A stretch of 64,000 bases of DNA from Pseudomonadota bacterium (lineage in GTDB: Bacteria; Pseudomonadota; Alphaproteobacteria; Rhizobiales; Beijerinckiaceae). The position numbers were made by a program, and so were the translations under genes. Under the pieces are notes generated by a model, which ran no database searches, had not been told where the DNA came from, and saw only the letters and a program-made list of their open reading frames with translations. How positions within the stretch are numbered: the first letter of the stretch is position 1; every line of letters begins with the position of its first letter. Below are positions 48,182 to 58,300 of this stretch, piece after piece. The DNA lies in assembly GCA_021813805.1 (NCBI GenBank), contig JAKAJL010000015.1, forward strand, positions 1 to 64,000, in the 5' to 3' direction.

Positions 48182-50529
48182 AGGCGCTCGACCGCAAGCT
48201 CCTGCGCGATTGGCGGCGACTGGCCGGACAGGCGATCACCATCGCGCTTGTCCTGGCCTCGGGCGTCGCCGTTTTCATCTCCTCGCTGAGCGCTTACCAA
48301 TCTCTGGTGACGTCGCAGCACAATTATTATCGCGAAAGCCGTTTCGCCGACGCCTTCGCGAGCCTGAAGCGGGCGCCGCTCTCGGTGGCCGCGCGCATCG
48401 CCGAGATTCCGGGCGTGACCCAGGTCGAGCCGCGCCTGGTCTATGACGTGACGATCGGCGTCGAAGGGGCCTCCTTGCCGGTCTCCGGCCGCATGATCGC
48501 TCTCGCCGCGGGCGACGAGTCGCAGATCAATCGCCTCCACATCGTGAGCGGGCGCGGCCTCGACCCCGCAAACCCCGCGGAGATCCTCGTCACACAGGCT
48601 TTCGCCGAAGCCAACAGGCTCGGTCCAGGCGATACGATCTCCGCGCTCCTGAACGGCCGGAGGCAGATTTTTCGCATCGTCGGAACCGTTTTGTCGCCCG
48701 AATATGTGTTTTCGACCGGACCCGGCGAACCGCTGCCCGACGACAAGAGATTCGGCGTCTTTTACGTTTCGCGCGAGGTCCTGGCGCACGCCTTCGCCAT
48801 GGAGGGCGCCTTCAATGACATCGTGCTGATCGCGGCGCCGGGGGCCAACATGCCGGGGATCCTCTCGGCGCTCGACCTGATGTTGGATCGTTGGGGCGGC
48901 ATGGTCGCCCACGACCGCAGCCTGCAAATGTCCCACCGCTTCCTGCAGGACGAGTTGCGCCAACAGGGGACCATGGCCGCGACAATACCGCCGATCTTTC
49001 TGCTGATCTCGGCCTTCCTCCTCCATGTCGTGATGGGGCGGCTCGTCACGACGCAGCGCGAGCAGATCGCCGCGCTGAAGGCGCTCGGCTATGACCAGGA
49101 AATCACGCTGCATTTCGCCAAATTCGCGGCGCTGATCGTGCTGCCCGGCGTGGCTTTCGGCGTCGCCTCGGGCGTCGTCCTGGGCCATGTCATGCTGTTC
49201 AGCTACCGCCCCTTTTTCCGGTTTCCCGAACTCGCCTACCATCTGCCGGTCTGGGCGCCGGTCGCCGCGACGGCGATCGCCCTGTTCGGCGGCCTTGGGG
49301 GCGCGATCGGAGCCGTGCGCTCCGTCGCTCGGCTGCGTCCCGCCGAAGCCCTGAAGCCCGCTGCGCCGGCGGCCTATTCGGCGCGCTTCTCGAAGGCGCT
49401 TTTCCGGGTTCCCGCCCGCTGGAAAATCGCGGCGCGCGGCGCCGGCGAACACCCACTGCGAACCGGCGTAACATTGCTCGGCCTGATCGTCGCGGCCCCG
49501 CTTGTGCTGATGGGCCTGTTCTGGACGGATGCGCTCGATTACGTCGTGGATGTGCAGTTCGCCGCCTCCGAACGCGCCGACGCCGTGGTCCAGTTCGTCG
49601 ATCCGCTCCCCGCGCGGGCTGTGGAAGAGGTCCGGCGCATGCCCGGCGTGCTGCTGGCGGAGTCGCTGCGAATCGCGCCGGTCCGCCTGCGCGCCGGACA
49701 TCTGGAATACCAGACCTCGTTGACCGGCCTATCCGATCGGACGCAGCTGCGCCGACTGCTCGACGACCGGTTGAACGTAGTCGTCCCGCCAAAGCAAGGC
49801 TTGCTTTTGTCGCGACGGTTGGCGGAGCGCTTGCGCCTTCGCGTAGGCGATCTGGTCGGTCTGGACTTTCTCGAAGGGCGCCAGAAGCGGGCCGCCGTTC
49901 CGCTCGCGGGCGTCGTGAACGATCTGATCGGCCTGTCGGCCTATATGGATCGGGCAGCGATGGACCGTCTGCTGCAAGAAGACCAGACTGTCAGCGCTGT
50001 CGCGGTGCGTCTCGACGCGTCGCGGGCCGACGATTTCTATGCGGCGACCAAAAAGACGCCGAAAATCTCGACCGTCAGCCTGCGGGAGCGGTCCATCCGC
50101 AACTTCCGCGACTCGACTGGCGCCGTCGTGCTGCTCCTGGCGGGAATCTATGTCGCCTTTTCGATTACGATCGCCGTCGGCGTGGTCTACAACAATTTGC
50201 GGATCGGCTTCCAGGAGCGGTCGCTGGAACTCGCGATGTTGCGCATTCTTGGCTTCACGCCGTACGAGGCGGCCCGAATCTTTTATTCCGAAATCCTTGT
50301 CGAGGTCGGCGCGGCCATACCTCTCGGTCTCGTCGCCGGATATTTCCTCGTGCGGCTGTTGCTTCTCGCTTTTCAAACGGAGATGTTCGAAATTCCTCCC
50401 GCCATCGCCCCGCGTTCCTACTTCTGGGCGGCTTCGCTGGTCGGCGGGGCGGCCATCGTGAGCGCGATCCTCATCGGACGCAAGCTTTGGCGGCAGGATC
50501 TTGTAACGGCGCTGAAAGGGCGGGAATGA
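48178..50529 (+). CDS. ABC transporter permease with two FtsX-type domains
   Basis: The 783-residue permease has an N-terminal TM (about 16-38), a periplasmic MacB-like region, TM bundle one (about 265-395), a second periplasmic region, and TM bundle two (about 650-775, with [20 protein letters not shown], a FtsX-domain mark). One chain with both halves is typical of YbbP/LolE-like exporters. GTG at 48178 is coupled to the ATPase. It works with the ATPase and adaptor beside it; cargo is unknown. Confidence 0.9.
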   Translation: MKALDRKLLRDWRRLAGQAITIALVLASGVAVFISSLSAYQSLVTSQHNYYRESRFADAFASLKRAPLSVAARIAEIPGVTQVEPRLVYDVTIGVEGASLPVSGRMIALAAGDESQINRLHIVSGRGLDPANPAEILVTQAFAEANRLGPGDTISALLNGRRQIFRIVGTVLSPEYVFSTGPGEPLPDDKRFGVFYVSREVLAHAFAMEGAFNDIVLIAAPGANMPGILSALDLMLDRWGGMVAHDRSLQMSHRFLQDELRQQGTMAATIPPIFLLISAFLLHVVMGRLVTTQREQIAALKALGYDQEITLHFAKFAALIVLPGVAFGVASGVVLGHVMLFSYRPFFRFPELAYHLPVWAPVAATAIALFGGLGGAIGAVRSVARLRPAEALKPAAPAAYSARFSKALFRVPARWKIAARGAGEHPLRTGVTLLGLIVAAPLVLMGLFWTDALDYVVDVQFAASERADAVVQFVDPLPARAVEEVRRMPGVLLAESLRIAPVRLRAGHLEYQTSLTGLSDRTQLRRLLDDRLNVVVPPKQGLLLSRRLAERLRLRVGDLVGLDFLEGRQKRAAVPLAGVVNDLIGLSAYMDRAAMDRLLQEDQTVSAVAVRLDASRADDFYAATKKTPKISTVSLRERSIRNFRDSTGAVVLLLAGIYVAFSITIAVGVVYNNLRIGFQERSLELAMLRILGFTPYEAARIFYSEILVEVGAAIPLGLVAGYFLVRLLLLAFQTEMFEIPPAIAPRSYFWAASLVGGAAIVSAILIGRKLWRQDLVTALKGRE

Positions 50530-50530
50530 G

Positions 50531-51730
50531 ATGAGGGGGTTGAAATGGGCGGTCCTCGTTCTTTTCGGCGCCGCGGCGGTCGCAGCGCTCTCTCTCATCT
50601 TTTCGCGAACGCCGACGCGCGTCGATGCTGCGACGGTGAAACGGGGCGTCTTCGTTCAGACCGTGCTCAACGAAGGCAAGACGCGCGTCCGCGACCGCTA
50701 TTCGGTGACGGCCCCGATCGCGGGAATCCTGGCGCGGACAAGCCTCGAGGTCGGCGATCCCGTCGATCCGTCCACCGTGATCGCGGTCATTGCGCCCGGC
50801 CTGACGCCGCTCGAAGATCCGCGCGCGCGTCAGGTGCTTGAAGAACGCCTCGGCGCCGCAGAAGCGGGACGCAGCCGCGCCATGGCGGCGCTGGAAAGCG
50901 CGCGCGCCAGGCAGGCGCAGGCGCGGACCGACCTGGAGCGCACCGCAGGCCTGGCGGCGAAAGGCGTCGTGACGGCGACCCGCCGGGAGCGCGACGAACT
51001 CCTCAACACCCTCGCCGAGAGAGAACTGGCCAGCGCGGAATTCGGCGCCCATATGGCGGAGCATGAAGAAGCTCTGGCGCGCGCGGCCCTGAACGTCGCT
51101 AGCGGCAAGGAGACGGACAGCCGCCGCATCGAAATACGCTCTCCGATCGAGGGGGTCGTGCTGAAGATTGCGCAGGAAAGCGAGGGACCGGTCGCCATCG
51201 GGTCGCCCCTCATGGAGGTCGGCGATCCGGGACGCCTTGAAATCGTCGCCGACGTTCTGACGACGGACGCGGTTCAGATCCAGCCGGGAGCGAGCGCCGC
51301 CATCGAACGCTGGGGCGGACCGCGCCCCCTGTCGGCGGTCGTCGCCCGAGTCGAGCCGGAGGCTTTCACCAAGGTCTCGGCTCTCGGCATCGACGAACAG
51401 CGGGTCAATGTCGTTCTGGACATCACATCGCCGCGCCCGGAATGGCAAAGGCTCGGCGACGCCTTTCGAGTCGAGGCTCGGATCGAAATCGCCAGAATTC
51501 CCGACGCCGTGATCGTTCCCATCGGCGCCCTTTTCAAGCAAAAAGCCGAGTGGAGCGTTTTCGTCATCGAAAACAACCGCGCCCGCATTCGGGCCGTCGC
51601 GCTCAGCCGTCGCGGCGACGCTGAGGCCGCCGTGACGGCCGGACTGGCCGCGGGCGAAAGGGTCGTCGTTTTTCCTCCCCCATCCCTTCGCGATGGCGAT
51701 TTGGTGGCGGCCGGCGATTGGAAACAGTGA
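50531..51730 (+). CDS. HlyD-family periplasmic adaptor
   Basis: The 399-residue membrane-fusion protein has an N-terminal signal anchor (about 5-25), then RYSVTAPIAGILART (lipoyl half), a hairpin coiled coil (about 85-175), SPIEGVVLKIAQE (second lipoyl half) and a beta-barrel. It would link the permease to the outer envelope. It begins one base after the permease stop and its TGA overlaps the next gene's ATG. Confidence 0.9.
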   Translation: MRGLKWAVLVLFGAAAVAALSLIFSRTPTRVDAATVKRGVFVQTVLNEGKTRVRDRYSVTAPIAGILARTSLEVGDPVDPSTVIAVIAPGLTPLEDPRARQVLEERLGAAEAGRSRAMAALESARARQAQARTDLERTAGLAAKGVVTATRRERDELLNTLAERELASAEFGAHMAEHEEALARAALNVASGKETDSRRIEIRSPIEGVVLKIAQESEGPVAIGSPLMEVGDPGRLEIVADVLTTDAVQIQPGASAAIERWGGPRPLSAVVARVEPEAFTKVSALGIDEQRVNVVLDITSPRPEWQRLGDAFRVEARIEIARIPDAVIVPIGALFKQKAEWSVFVIENNRARIRAVALSRRGDAEAAVTAGLAAGERVVVFPPPSLRDGDLVAAGDWKQ

Positions 51731-52707
51731 TGGAGCGGAGCTTGGCCGCCACGGATGCTTTTCTGCGGCCCGACGAGGTGGTGCGCGTCCTGGATGGCCG
51801 CCTCGGGCGGGTGCACGCGCGTCAGCGCCTGGGGATCGAAGACGAGCACGAAACCCAGGCGTTTGGCCAGGGCCTCACTTTCGTCCATCTGGAGAACATC
51901 CCCCTGTCGCGGGCGATCCTTCATGTCCTGCTTCGAATTTCGGGAACTTATTGGCGCGGCAGGGACAACGCCGGGAAAATCGAACTGCGCCGCAATGTGA
52001 TTTCATCGGCCCGGATCGATCCGGCGTTCGACGGCTTTGCGATTCTCCATCTTTCCGATCTTCACGCCGACATGAGCGCCCGCGCCATGCGGCGCGTGGC
52101 CGAGATCGCTTCCGGCCTCTCATACGATTTGATTGTCCTCACCGGCGATTATCGTGGGGAAACATTCGGTCCGTATCACTCCTGTCTGCGGGAGCTGCGG
52201 GAATTGCGCGTCGCCCTGAAAGGCGACATTTTCGCGGTGCTCGGCAATCACGATTCGATCCGCATGGTTCCCGACCTCGAGCGCATGGGCGTGAAATTCC
52301 TGCTCAACGAAAATGTGGCGATCGCCAGGGACGGGGCGCGGATCTATCTCGCGGGCGTCGACGACGCCCATTTTTACAGGGTCGACAACATTGAAAAGGC
52401 GGCGACGGGCATTCCCGACGACAGCTTTTCCATCCTGCTTTCCCACACGCCGGAGATCTACCGCCAGGCCGCCCACGCCGGCTTCGACCTGATGCTGTCC
52501 GGCCATACCCATGGCGGCCAGATCTGTCTGCCTGGCGGGATTCCCGTGACGCTCGAAGCGCGCCTGCCAAGGCGAATGGGACGGGGGCCGTGGCGCTATG
52601 GCGAAATGGCCGGCTATACGTCGGCGGGCGCCGGCGCATGTATCGTTCCCGTTCGTTTCAACTGCCCGCCCGAAATGACATTGCACGTTCTGAGAACGTC
52701 CGCCTGA
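51730..52707 (+). CDS. calcineurin-like metallophosphoesterase (YkuE-like)
   Basis: The 325-residue protein has complete metal motifs: LSDLHAD, TGDYRG, LGNHDS and SGHTHGGQ. The N-terminal approximately 95 residues lack an obvious membrane helix and match no family I know. YkuE-type enzymes act on envelope or lipid-linked phosphoesters. The ATG shares a base with the adaptor stop (TGATG), so it is coupled to the ABC exporter. Confidence 0.85.
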   Translation: MERSLAATDAFLRPDEVVRVLDGRLGRVHARQRLGIEDEHETQAFGQGLTFVHLENIPLSRAILHVLLRISGTYWRGRDNAGKIELRRNVISSARIDPAFDGFAILHLSDLHADMSARAMRRVAEIASGLSYDLIVLTGDYRGETFGPYHSCLRELRELRVALKGDIFAVLGNHDSIRMVPDLERMGVKFLLNENVAIARDGARIYLAGVDDAHFYRVDNIEKAATGIPDDSFSILLSHTPEIYRQAAHAGFDLMLSGHTHGGQICLPGGIPVTLEARLPRRMGRGPWRYGEMAGYTSAGAGACIVPVRFNCPPEMTLHVLRTSA

Positions 52708-52718
52708 TCCCCGCGTTT

Positions 52719-53222
52719 TCAGTAGGGTTCGCTGCGTAATCCCAAGGCATAGGCGACACGCGAAACGATCATCTGTCCGACCGTGAAGACCGCGACGCAA
52801 ACGGCGATCTCGCCCGGGCCGAGGGGCAAGTCCCAACTGACGGCCACGGCTCCAAACAAGGATTCGGGCAACTGATCGAGGATCGGCGCCATGCTGCTCG
52901 GCGCCAGGCGGAGACGTCGCTTGACGAAGCTCGAAAGCAGGTCGCCGGCCATCGAGGCGGCGGCGGCGACGGCGCCGATGCGCCAGGAAAGGCCCATCAT
53001 TGGCGCGGCGCCAGCCGCCAGGGCGACGGCGACGAACAGACCCCGGAATGTTTTGGAGCGTCCGAACAGCGGCTGGCCATCGACGAATCTCCAGCCGAAA
53101 TCGACGGGCCAGGCGGCGGTCCGTCCCAGGAGGTTCCTAGCGATCACGGGCGCGCTATTGGCGGCCGTGAGCAGGATCAGGACAATCGCGATATTTTCCG
53201 GATTCACGGCGAATGGGTCCAC
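52719..53222 (-). CDS. CDP-archaeol synthase-like (CarS/DUF46) membrane protein
   Basis: The 167-residue protein has about four hydrophobic segments and the CarS pattern RFVDGQPLFGRSKTFRG near residues 45-60. In archaea the family makes CDP-activated ether lipid. Bacterial members probably use other lipid alcohols or CDP intermediates. GTG start. It converges on the phosphoesterase gene with 11 bases between stops, so it is not in the same transcript. Confidence 0.75.
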   Translation of the reverse strand: MDPFAVNPENIAIVLILLTAANSAPVIARNLLGRTAAWPVDFGWRFVDGQPLFGRSKTFRGLFVAVALAAGAAPMMGLSWRIGAVAAAASMAGDLLSSFVKRRLRLAPSSMAPILDQLPESLFGAVAVSWDLPLGPGEIAVCVAVFTVGQMIVSRVAYALGLRSEPY

Positions 53223-53346
53223 GAGAAAGGTCTCATTCGATCATTTCAAGGGCCGGCGCCGGTGAAAAGCAAGGGCTGAACGATTGACAATGGTTCGCCT
53301 CACAGGAGGTGGCGCTTTTTCGTCGGGGCGGTTTCAACCCCTTTAC

Positions 53347-53364
53347 ATTGAAAACCTGTTCAAT
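53347..53364. promoter_or_regulatory. ATTGAA-N6-TTCAAT palindrome upstream of the metal efflux operon
   Basis: A perfect 6-bp inverted repeat with a 6-base centre lies about 50 bases before the first gene of the metal operon, where a metal-responsive repressor or activator could bind. No regulator gene is adjacent. Confidence 0.35.
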
Positions 53365-53413
53365 AGCCTCCAATGGTGCTAGTTTTTTTGCCGTCGATGG
53401 AACGGCCCGGACG

Positions 53414-53740
53414 ATGAGCTGGCTTCGCATCATTTTTTCGGTTCTCGCGGTTTGCGGCCTTTTGGCCGCGAACGAGGCGATGGCGGCTGGGCCTCATCCC
53501 TGCTGTCCGCCGATGGCGGCGGCAGCGTCAACCATGCATCATCACGGGCAGGGAAGTGACCATCACGTCCTTCCCGAATGTTGCGTTCTGGGCGTTTGTG
53601 CGGCGCAGGCGCCGCTTGCCGCGGTTCCAACTTTAGCGCCGCCGGCGCGCATCGCTTTGCCTGCGTCTTTCGCGAGGCGTGGCGCTTCCGGCTTGCCGAG
53701 CTTCACGGCGCCGCCTGATTCCCGGCCTCCCATCGCGTGA
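53414..53740 (+). CDS. secreted Cys/His-rich small protein, probable metal binder
   Basis: The 108-residue protein has a signal peptide (about 1-24, ending AMA) and then a cluster: PCCPPM, STMHHHGQGSDHH, and PECCVLGVC. The tail is proline- and alanine-rich. Cys, His and Met grouping before a Cu/Ag efflux operon suggests periplasmic copper or silver binding. No known family is recognised. ATG at 53414 begins the signal peptide. Confidence 0.65.
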   Translation: MSWLRIIFSVLAVCGLLAANEAMAAGPHPCCPPMAAAASTMHHHGQGSDHHVLPECCVLGVCAAQAPLAAVPTLAPPARIALPASFARRGASGLPSFTAPPDSRPPIA

Positions 53741-53836
53741 CTCCCCTGAAACGCGACGCCGAGCCGCCTTGAGCGGCGGTTGGCGTTCGCGCGAGGTGAC
53801 GCGAAGGCCGCGCTTCGGCCGGGAGATTTCCGATTG

Positions 53837-55354
53837 ATGCCCGTAAATGCCCGTTTCATGGGCGCGCTTGCGCTTGCCGCCGGCAGCGCCGCAGCCGCGC
53901 TCCTTTTTCCGCCCGCGCCTGTTTTTCCGGCAGTCGCGCTGACGCTGGACGATCCAGTTCTGTTCTTTCGCCCTCCGATGGGCGGCGCCGACCTTTCCCC
54001 CAAGCCGAAAAAGGACGGCATGGGCATGGATTATCTGCCGGTGCGCCGATCCGACATTCTTCCATTGCTGAAGAAATTGCCGGCCGTTCCCGCTGGCTCG
54101 AACGAAAAGCCTTTGTTCTGGCGCGATCCCATGGGCGGCTCGGAAATTTCCCTGTCCCCGAAGAAAAATGGGATGGGCATGGATTTCTTGCCTGTGCGGG
54201 CGGCGGACCTTGCGAATCTGCTCCCGCCGATCGGGGCGCATGGGTCAGCCGCTTCGATAGCGAAGCCGGCCGAGAAACGCATCCTCTATTACCGGAATCC
54301 GATGGGTCTGCCGGACATTTCGAGAGTTCCCAAAAAGGATCCGATGGGCATGAATTATGTGCCTGTTTACGAGGGCGAGGGCACGGGGTCATCCGTCGTC
54401 CATCTGTCGCCCGGCAAGGTGCAGCGGACCGGCGTGCGCTCTCAGCCGGTCGAGGCCAGAAGCCTCGCCGCCGCGATTCATGCGCCGGGCACGATCCAGC
54501 TCGACGAGCGTCTGGTCACGGTGGTGGCGCCGCGCTCGGTTTCATTCATCGAGAAGGTCGCCAATGTGACGACCGGCGACCGGGTGAAAAAGGGCCAAGT
54601 CATGATGCGGCTCTATTCGCCGGAAATCGCCGCCGCCGCCGCCCAATATCTCGCCACGCCCAATTTCGCCGGCGCCCGGACGCGCCTTGAAAATCTCGAC
54701 GCCCCGGCGAGCGTTCTGGCCGAGATCGACCGCGCCAAAAAGGTTCCCCTGGCCGTCGACTGGCCGGCGCCGCGCGACGGGATCGTGATGGAGCGCAAGG
54801 CGGTCGACGGCATGAAGGCGGACGCCGGCCAGACCCTGTTCACCATCGCCGACCTGACCCATGTCTGGGCGCTGATCGACGTTTCGGAAGGCGATTACGA
54901 ACGGGTCAAGGCCGGACAGGAGGTCACGGTCCATGCGCGGGGCGTCAACGGCCAGACCTTTGCCGGTCGCGTCAGCCTGATCTACCCGGAAATCAACCGC
55001 GCGACACGCACCGCCCGCGTCCGGGTCGAACTGGACAATCCCGATCTCATCCTTCGCCCTGAAATGTACGTGGAGGCCACGATCGTGACCGGCGGTGGCG
55101 AGAAGGTTCTGACGGTTCCTGAAAGCGCGATCATCGATTCGGGGACAAGCAAGCTTGTGCTGCTCGATCTTGGCAACGGGCGCTTCGAGCCGCGCGCGGT
55201 CAAGACCGGCTTTCATGGCCAGGGCGAAGTCGAAATCCGCGAAGGCGTCGTCGAGGGCGACAAGGTCGTCACCGCCGCCAATTTCCTGATTGACGCCGAG
55301 AGCAATCTCAAGGCGGCGCTCCAAGCCTTAAGCCCGGCGGGAGCGTCGCAATGA
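53837..55354 (+). CDS. cusB: CusB-type periplasmic adaptor with three heavy-metal-binding repeats
   Basis: This 505-residue RND adaptor has a signal segment (about 1-30), then three HMBD-like repeats (about 41-69, 92-121 and 149-178), each with PMG and MGM followed by (D/N)(Y/F)xPV. The adaptor body follows (about 190-500, with VTVVAPRSVSFIEKV and DWPAPRDGIVMER). Repeats of this kind bind Cu(I)/Ag(I) through methionines. CusB proteins usually carry one. The final four bases overlap cusA (ATGA). Confidence 0.92.
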   Translation: MPVNARFMGALALAAGSAAAALLFPPAPVFPAVALTLDDPVLFFRPPMGGADLSPKPKKDGMGMDYLPVRRSDILPLLKKLPAVPAGSNEKPLFWRDPMGGSEISLSPKKNGMGMDFLPVRAADLANLLPPIGAHGSAASIAKPAEKRILYYRNPMGLPDISRVPKKDPMGMNYVPVYEGEGTGSSVVHLSPGKVQRTGVRSQPVEARSLAAAIHAPGTIQLDERLVTVVAPRSVSFIEKVANVTTGDRVKKGQVMMRLYSPEIAAAAAQYLATPNFAGARTRLENLDAPASVLAEIDRAKKVPLAVDWPAPRDGIVMERKAVDGMKADAGQTLFTIADLTHVWALIDVSEGDYERVKAGQEVTVHARGVNGQTFAGRVSLIYPEINRATRTARVRVELDNPDLILRPEMYVEATIVTGGGEKVLTVPESAIIDSGTSKLVLLDLGNGRFEPRAVKTGFHGQGEVEIREGVVEGDKVVTAANFLIDAESNLKAALQALSPAGASQ

Positions 55355-58300
55355 TCGGACGCCTCATTTCGTGGTCGGCGCGCAACCTCTTCCTGATCTT
55401 CATCGGGACAATCTTCGTCGTCGCCGCCGGCGTCATGGCCCTGCGCACGCTGCCGCTCGACGCCCTGCCCGATCTCTCGGACGTTCAGGTCATCGTCTAT
55501 ACCGAAGTTCCCGGCCAGGCGCCGCAGGTCGTCGAGGACCAGGTCACTTATCCGCTGGCCAGCGCCATGCTCACTGTGCCGCGCTCGAAAGTGGTGCGCG
55601 GCTTCTCCTTTTTCGGCGTGTCCTTCGTCTACATCATTTTCGAGGACGGGACTGATCTTTACTGGGCGCGGTCCCGCGTCCTCGAATATCTCGCCGCGGC
55701 GGGCAAGCAATTGCCGGTCGGCGTGACTCCGGTTCTGGGGCCGGACGCGACCGGCGTCGGCTGGGTCTATCAATATGCCCTGGTGGCGAAAGAGCTGACG
55801 CTGGCCGAAACGCGCTCGCTTCAGGACTGGACCCTTCGCTACGGCCTTTCCAAGGCCGAAGGCGTGGCCGAGGTCGCGAGCGTCGGCGGCTTCGTCAAGC
55901 AATATAATGTCGTCGTCGATCCGCGCCGTTTGCAGGAGCTCGGCATCCCTCTGCAAAAGGTGCAGGACGCCATCCGCGCCAGCAATCGGGACGTCGGAGG
56001 ACGCACGGTCGAGCTTTCCGAATTCGAGTTCATGGTGCGCGGGCGCGGCTATCTGCGGGGCGTGTCCGACCTCCAGAACATCGTGCTGCGCTCGGACAAC
56101 GGCGCGCCGCTGCGGCTCAAGGACGTGGCGCGGGTCGAGATCGGTCCGGACGAGCGGCGCGGCGTCGCCGAACTCAACGGCGAAGGCGAGGTCGCCGCCG
56201 GCGTCGCCCTCCAGCGCTTCGGCGCCAATGCGCTGACGGTCATCGACAACGTCAAGGCGACGCTGGCGCGCTTGGCGCCGAGCCTTCCCAAGGGGGTCAA
56301 GATCGTCCCGGTCTATGACCGCTCGCAATTGATCGACGCGGCGATCGAGACGCTGAGGCATACGCTCTTCGAGGAAAGCGTCATCGTCGCGCTGGTCTGC
56401 GTGATTTTTCTGCTCCATGTGCGCAGCGCTTTGGTCGCCATCATCATGCTGCCGGTCGGCGTGCTGATGGCTTTCGCCGTGATGAAAGCGCTCGGCCTTG
56501 GAGCGAACATCATGAGCCTGGGCGGCATCGCCATCGCCATCGGGGCGATGGTGGATGCGGCGATCGTGATGATCGAGAACGCCCACAAGCATCTCGAACG
56601 CGCGCCGCCAGACAAGTCAAGGCTCGACATCATGGTTGAAGCCGCGACCGAAGTCGGCCCGGCTCTGTTCTTCAGCCTGCTGGTCATCACCGTCTCCTTC
56701 CTGCCGATTTTCACGCTGGAGGCGCAGGAAGGACGGCTGTTCAGCCCGCTTGCCTATACCAAAACCTTTTCCATGGCGGCGGCGGCGATCCTGTCGGTGA
56801 CCCTGGTTCCGGCGCTGATGGTGGTTTTCGTGCGGGGAAAAATCATTCCCGAGCGCAGAAACCCGATCAACAAAGTCCTGATCTGGATCTATCGACCGGT
56901 GATCCGCCTCGTCCTGCGCGCGCGCGCGCTGACGATCCTGCTGACGGTCGCGGCCCTGGCCGCGACGGTTTGGCCGGCGCGCCAGATCGGCGGCGAATTC
57001 ATGCCGACGCTCAATGAAGGCACACTGCTTTACATGCCGACCACCCCGCCGGGCCTCTCCATCACCAAGGCGACCGAGTTGCTCCAGAAACAGGACCAGA
57101 TCATCAAGAGTTTTCCGGAGGTGAAATCCGTTTTCGGCAAGGCCGGTCGCGCCAATACCGCGACCGATCCGGCTCCGATCGAGATGTTCGAGACCGTGAT
57201 CCAGCTGCAACCCAAGGCGCAATGGCCGGCGGGGATGACGGTGGACAAGCTGATCGCGACGATGGACGCCGCGCTCCAGTTCCCCGGCGTCTCCAATGCC
57301 TGGACCATGCCGATCAAGGGCCGTCTCGACATGCTTTCGACCGGCATTCGCACGCCGATCGGCATAAAAGTCTTCGGCCGCGACCTGGGCGAGATCGAAA
57401 AGCTCGCGCGTCAGGTCGAGGCGGCGGTGCGCAAGGTTCCGGGGACGTCGAGCGCCTTCGCCGAACGGATCATCGGCGGCTATTACCTCGAAACCGATCC
57501 GGATCGGGCGGCGCTGGCGCAATATGGTCTGACCGTCGGCGACGTGCAGGACGTGATCGCCACCGCGCTCGGCGGAGAGACGGTGACGACCACAGTCGAG
57601 GGCCGCGAGCGCTACGGCGTCAATGTCCGCTATCCCCGCGATTTCCGCTCGTCGCCGCAAGAGATCGCCCGCGACGTCCTTGTGCCCTTGCCGGGCGGCG
57701 GCACGACGCCATTGGGCCAGGTCGCCAGGATCAACCTCGTGCGCGGACCGACGGCGATTCGCACCGAGAATGGCCAGTTGGCGGGCTATGTCTATGTCGA
57801 TGTGCGCGACCGGGACATCGCCTCCTATGTCGCCGAGGCGCAGCGCGCGGTGGCGAAGGCGGTACAATTCCCGGCCGGCTATTATGTGACCTGGAGCGGG
57901 CAGTTCGAATATATGGAGCGCGCCGCGGCGAAGATGCGGGTGGTCGCGCCGGTCACCCTGCTGATCATCTTCCTGCTGCTCTATCTCAACTTCCGCCGCC
58001 TCACCGAAACCCTGATCGTCATGGCCTCGCTGCCCTTCGCGCTCACTGGCGGCATATGGCTGATGTGGCATATGGGCTTCAACATGTCGGTGGCGGTCGC
58101 GGTCGGCTTCATCGCTCTGGCCGGCGTCGCCGCCGAAACCGGCGTCGTCATGCTGATCTATCTCGACCAGGCGATGCGGGAGGTCGCCGCCGAGCGCGCG
58201 GCCGAAGGCCGATCCTTAACCCGCGCCGACCTGCATGAGGCGATCATGCGCGGCGCAGTCGAGCGGGTGCGGCCCAAGATGATGACGGTCGCTGCGATCA

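Noticed and set aside
47758-49701. A long minus-strand open frame opposite the ABC ATPase and permease.
   Set aside because: Antisense shadow with low-complexity translation; the plus strand carries Walker and FtsX motifs.
52719-53222. Archaeal-type ether lipid synthesis from the CarS-like protein.
   Set aside because: No other archaeal lipid gene is present, and the family occurs in bacteria without ether lipids. Only family membership is claimed.
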